This document shows, in pieces, positions 42,847 to 45,613 of a stretch of 45,613 nt of DNA (position 1 is the first letter of the stretch; each line of letters starts with the position of its first letter). The notes under the pieces were generated by a model that saw only the letters and a program-made list of their open reading frames with translations, had not been told where the DNA came from and searched no databases. Location of the stretch: contig JBELLF010000003.1 in the NCBI GenBank assembly GCA_042088875.1, forward strand, positions 1 to 45,613. Reading direction: 5' to 3'. The DNA is from Marisimplicoccus framensis_A. Its GTDB lineage: Bacteria; Bacteroidota; Bacteroidia; Flavobacteriales; Flavobacteriaceae. The translations under genes and the position numbers were made by a program.

Positions 42847-43562
42847 TGAATAGAGAGTCAAACAAACATACATACATTTTCGCCGTTATTATGGTAGTCT
42901 CTGTTGCTTCAGTATTATCATTTACATCTGAGTCTTTAAAGGATCTTCAGAACTCAAACATAAAAAAAGAGAAGATGCAAAATATTCTCTCATCTGTTGG
43001 AATTAATGTTAGTAGAGACGAATCAGAGTCACTATATGGTGACTACATAAGAGAAGAGTTATCTTTAAAGTCTGATGGATCAGTTGATGATCAAGTAAAT
43101 GCGTTTAATATTAATCTTGCTCTTGAGGTAAAAAAAGATAAAGATATTCAAAGATTTCCCCTATATATAGCTAATGTAGAAAATCAAAAATTTTATGTAA
43201 TTCCGCTTAGAGGAGCAGGTTTATGGGCAGAAATATGGGGCTACATTGCTCTGAAGGAAGATATCAACACTATAAAAGGAGTATCATTCGATCATAAGTC
43301 AGAAACTGCTGGACTTGGTGCAGAAATAACTGAGGATTGGTTTATCGATAGTTTTAATGATGAAAAAATTAAAGACTCAGATGGAAACTTTGTAGGAGTA
43401 TATCTTACAAAAACAAATAATGACCCTGGTAACTATGACAAAATGGATAACGAAATTGATGCAATATCAGGAGCAACAATTACTGGGGATGGTGTATCTG
43501 ACATGATCATTGAAAGAATAGAAAATTACTTACCATATTTTAACAGCTTAAATAATGAATAA
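42846..43562 (+). CDS. nqrC: Na+-NQR subunit C
   Basis: A subunit of 238 residues with a single N-terminal helix (TYIFAVIMVVSVASVLSF) and a periplasmic FMN-binding domain. The covalent FMN Thr211 lies in DAISGATITGDGV, a normal SGAT motif, in contrast to NqrB. Other landmarks are GAGLWAEIWGYIAL and HKSETAGLGAEI. It overlaps nqrD by 8 nt. Confidence 0.95.
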   Translation: MNRESNKHTYIFAVIMVVSVASVLSFTSESLKDLQNSNIKKEKMQNILSSVGINVSRDESESLYGDYIREELSLKSDGSVDDQVNAFNINLALEVKKDKDIQRFPLYIANVENQKFYVIPLRGAGLWAEIWGYIALKEDINTIKGVSFDHKSETAGLGAEITEDWFIDSFNDEKIKDSDGNFVGVYLTKTNNDPGNYDKMDNEIDAISGATITGDGVSDMIIERIENYLPYFNSLNNE

Positions 43563-44202
43563 AGAAAAAGAACCTTTGTTTTCAAAAAAGAATAGAGCAT
43601 TACTTACTGATCCCCTGGATGATGATAACCCTATTACAGTTCAGGTTTTAGGTATATGTTCTGCTCTAGCTATTACTGTTAAGCTAGAGCCTGCAGTTGT
43701 TATGACACTTTCAGTAATTTTTGTGATGGCAGCTGGAAATGTCATTGTTTCTATTTTGAGAAATGTTATACCAACAAGAATAAGAATTATTGTTCAGCTT
43801 CTAGTTGTAGCAACATTAGTTGCTCTTGTTGATCAGTTTTTAAAAGCATATGCATATGATGTGAGTAAGCAGTTAGCAATTTTCATTGGACTAATAATTA
43901 CTAATTGTATAATAATGGGAAGATTTGAGGCTTTTGCACTTGGTAACGGAGTATGGAAATCTTTTCTGGATGGAGTAGGAAATGCTGCTGGATATGGATG
44001 GATTTTAATTGTAGTTGCTTTTGTAAGAGAACTATTTGGCTCAGGAGAGCTATGGGGAGTGCCTGTTATTCCTCAATTTATTTATGACTTAGGTTATCAA
44101 GATAATGGTCTTATGCTTCTATCGCCTATGGCATTAATTGTTGTTGGTATATATATATGGATTCAGAGGTATTATAATAGAAAACTAATAGAGAACGATT
44201 AA
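43555..44202 (+). CDS. nqrD: Na+-NQR subunit D
   Basis: An integral-membrane subunit (215 residues, about six helices) related to RnfE. It contains NPITVQVLGICSALAITVKLEPAV and the GLIITNCIIMGRFEAFALGN segment with the Cys that ligates the intramembrane Fe centre with NqrE. AAGYGWILIVVAFVRELFGSG and a polar tail follow. It ends directly before nqrE. Confidence 0.96.
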   Translation: MNKEKEPLFSKKNRALLTDPLDDDNPITVQVLGICSALAITVKLEPAVVMTLSVIFVMAAGNVIVSILRNVIPTRIRIIVQLLVVATLVALVDQFLKAYAYDVSKQLAIFIGLIITNCIIMGRFEAFALGNGVWKSFLDGVGNAAGYGWILIVVAFVRELFGSGELWGVPVIPQFIYDLGYQDNGLMLLSPMALIVVGIYIWIQRYYNRKLIEND

Positions 44203-44820
44203 ATGGAAGATTTAGTAAACTTATTCGTTAAGAGTATATTCATTGAGAATATGGTATTTGCATATTTCCTTGGTATGTGCTCTTATCTTGCAGTTTCAAA
44301 AACAGTAAAAACAGCTGATGGATTAGGTAAAGCAGTAATATTTGTTTTGACAATCTCTGTTCCTATTAATTATTTAATTGACCAGTATTTATTAGCTCCT
44401 GGTGCCCTTACGTGGATAGGACCTCAATTTCAAGATGTAAATTTATCTTTTTTAACATTCATAATGTTTATTGCTGTTATTGCATCAATGGTTCAATTAG
44501 TTGAAATGATTGTTGAAAAAGTATCACCTACGCTATATGGAAGTTTAGGAATATTCCTTCCACTTATAGCTGTAAATTGTGCAATACTTGGTGGCTCTCT
44601 TTTCATGCAACAAAAAGATTTTGTAAATACTTTTGAATCTGCTGTTTATGGTTTTGGTTCTGGAATTGGTTGGTATTTGGCAATTGTTGCAATAGCTGCA
44701 ATTAGGGAAAAAATAAAGTATTCTAATATTCCAGATCCATTAAGAGGTCTTGGAATAACATTTATTATTACTGGCTTAATGGCTCTTGGTTTTATGAGTT
44801 TTATGGGTATTAAAATTTAA
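44203..44820 (+). CDS. nqrE: Na+-NQR subunit E
   Basis: An integral-membrane subunit (205 residues, about six helices) related to RnfA. It contains FIENMVFAYFLGMCSYLAVSK, with the intramembrane Cys, and the second Cys segment LPLIAVNCAILGGSLFM, mirroring NqrD. Together they hold the iron-sulfur centre between the two subunits. It follows nqrD with no gap and is 4 nt before nqrF. Confidence 0.96.
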   Translation: MEDLVNLFVKSIFIENMVFAYFLGMCSYLAVSKTVKTADGLGKAVIFVLTISVPINYLIDQYLLAPGALTWIGPQFQDVNLSFLTFIMFIAVIASMVQLVEMIVEKVSPTLYGSLGIFLPLIAVNCAILGGSLFMQQKDFVNTFESAVYGFGSGIGWYLAIVAIAAIREKIKYSNIPDPLRGLGITFIITGLMALGFMSFMGIKI

Positions 44821-44824
44821 AAAA

Positions 44825-45613
44825 ATGGATATAAATGTAATCATTGCAAGTACAGTTGGTCTTTTTGTAATTACTCTTCTTTTAGTTACAATGTTACTTG
44901 TTGCAAAAGATAAACTTTTACCATCTGGTCCTGTAAAACTTGTAATAAATGGTGAAAAAGATGTTGAGGTTAGCTCGGGTGACACTTTATTAACTACTCT
45001 GGGGAATAATAAAATTTTTCTTCCATCTGCATGTGGAGGAGGAGGAACATGTGTACAATGTAAATGCCAGGTATTAGAAGGAGGAGGTGAAATACTTCCA
45101 ACTGAAGAACCTCATTTTACAAGAAAAGAAATATCTGAGGGTTGGAGACTTGGATGTCAAGTTAAAGTTAAACAGGATATGAAGATTGAAGTGCCTGAGG
45201 AAGTCTTTGGTATAAAAAAATGGCAAGCTAAGGTCAAAAGTAATTACAATGTTGCCTCGTTTATCAAAGAGTTTGTTATTGAAATTCCTGAAGAAATGGA
45301 TTATAAAGCTGGAGGATATATTCAAATTGAAATCCCAGAGTGTGATATTAATTATCAGGATATAGATATTACTTCTCACCCTCAAGAACATCCAGATGAT
45401 CCACAAAAGTTTAAACATGAATGGGATAACTTTAATTTATGGCCACTAAATATGAAGAATGATGAAACTGTTGAAAGAGCTTATTCCATGGCATCTTATC
45501 CAGCTGAAGGAAAGGAAATAATGTTAAACGTTAGAATTGCAACCCCACCCTGGGATGCTAAAAAAAATGATTGGATGTCTGTAAATCCTGGTATTGCTTC
45601 CTCTTATATTTTT
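44825..45613 (+). CDS. nqrF: Na+-NQR subunit F, 5' part (cut by window end)
   Basis: The NADH-oxidising subunit. It starts ATG at 44825; 263 codons are visible of about 410-435. An N-terminal helix (VIIASTVGLFVITLLLVTML) is followed by a plant-type ferredoxin domain with Cys70, Cys76 and Cys79 in ACGGGGTCVQC, and a fourth Cys in WRLGCQVK. The FAD domain begins with RAYSMASYPAEG. The frame is open to the last base, so the NADH-binding part lies outside. It is the expected last structural gene of the operon. Confidence 0.95.
   Translation, partial: MDINVIIASTVGLFVITLLLVTMLLVAKDKLLPSGPVKLVINGEKDVEVSSGDTLLTTLGNNKIFLPSACGGGGTCVQCKCQVLEGGGEILPTEEPHFTRKEISEGWRLGCQVKVKQDMKIEVPEEVFGIKKWQAKVKSNYNVASFIKEFVIEIPEEMDYKAGGYIQIEIPECDINYQDIDITSHPQEHPDDPQKFKHEWDNFNLWPLNMKNDETVERAYSMASYPAEGKEIMLNVRIATPPWDAKKNDWMSVNPGIASSYIF

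Noticed and set aside
45074..45418. 114-residue minus-strand ORF at the right edge
   Set aside because: It is antisense to the well-conserved ferredoxin and FAD domains of nqrF and has Phe-rich, biased composition typical of shadow frames.
1..45613. CRISPR arrays, insertion sequences, phage genes, integrase or toxin-antitoxin modules
   Set aside because: I found no regularly spaced repeats, transposase motifs, terminal inverted repeats or phage-like proteins; all sizeable frames are housekeeping or metabolic genes.

Overview
The window looks like a piece of a streamlined, AT-rich genome of a marine flavobacterium (Bacteroidota, Flavobacteriia). This is an inference. It rests on the A-rich gene starts without Shine-Dalgarno sequences, several TAnnTTTG promoter boxes of the Bacteroidota type, the many short lipoproteins, the DAHP synthase-chorismate mutase fusion, the RNF-related NQR operon order nqrABCDEF, and the near absence of non-coding DNA. 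No gap exceeds 180 bases. Many genes overlap by 1-8 nt, and four convergent pairs share their stop codons. I see no insertion sequence, prophage, CRISPR array or obvious foreign island.

Layout. 1-4570: glycerol and glycerophosphodiester use (glpK 3' end, glpD, glpF, an SDR oxidoreductase, a GDPD lipoprotein). 4573-9530: a metal-dependent hydrolase, small membrane proteins, a Ste24-type M48 protease, a glycosylasparaginase-like enzyme, a cysteine-less zinc-ribbon coiled-coil protein and a Nif3-family protein. 9580-15368: lpxK, lipA, an Nramp-like carrier with a small Cys-rich membrane protein, a TonB-like lipoprotein, ruvC and an M20 peptidase. 15413-18642: tRNA-Leu(UAG), then a tightly overlapping minus-strand operon of an alkaline phosphatase, a D-aminoacylase-like lipoprotein and two small membrane proteins. 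The last of these reads antisense into the tRNA gene. 18670-29070: waaA/kdtA, a DegT aminotransferase, an amidohydrolase, the fabD-folA-thyA-nuclease operon, pdhB, a K+-dependent type membrane pyrophosphatase and a deoxynucleoside kinase.

29141-33174 is a methionine/SAM operon (metK-metY-metX-osmC). It is headed by a convincing SAM-II-type riboswitch just after a Bacteroidota promoter. 33185-37892 is an aromatic amino acid operon (pheA-tyrA-DAHP synthase/CM-aminotransferase-rsmG). It is headed by an attenuator made of a 19-residue Phe/Tyr-rich leader peptide, a 16-nt antiterminator stem and a terminator with nine U residues that ends 2 nt before the pheA start codon. 37896-45613 holds a cyclophilin lipoprotein, pruA and the Na+-NQR operon, which runs off the right edge inside nqrF.

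The best candidates for something under-described are the pheA attenuator with its nearly leaderless leader peptide, the SAM-II switch on metK, an unusual SGET flavinylation motif in NqrB, a 65-residue protein that could be a divergent NqrM, and several enzymes that have lost metal-ligand motifs typical of their families.
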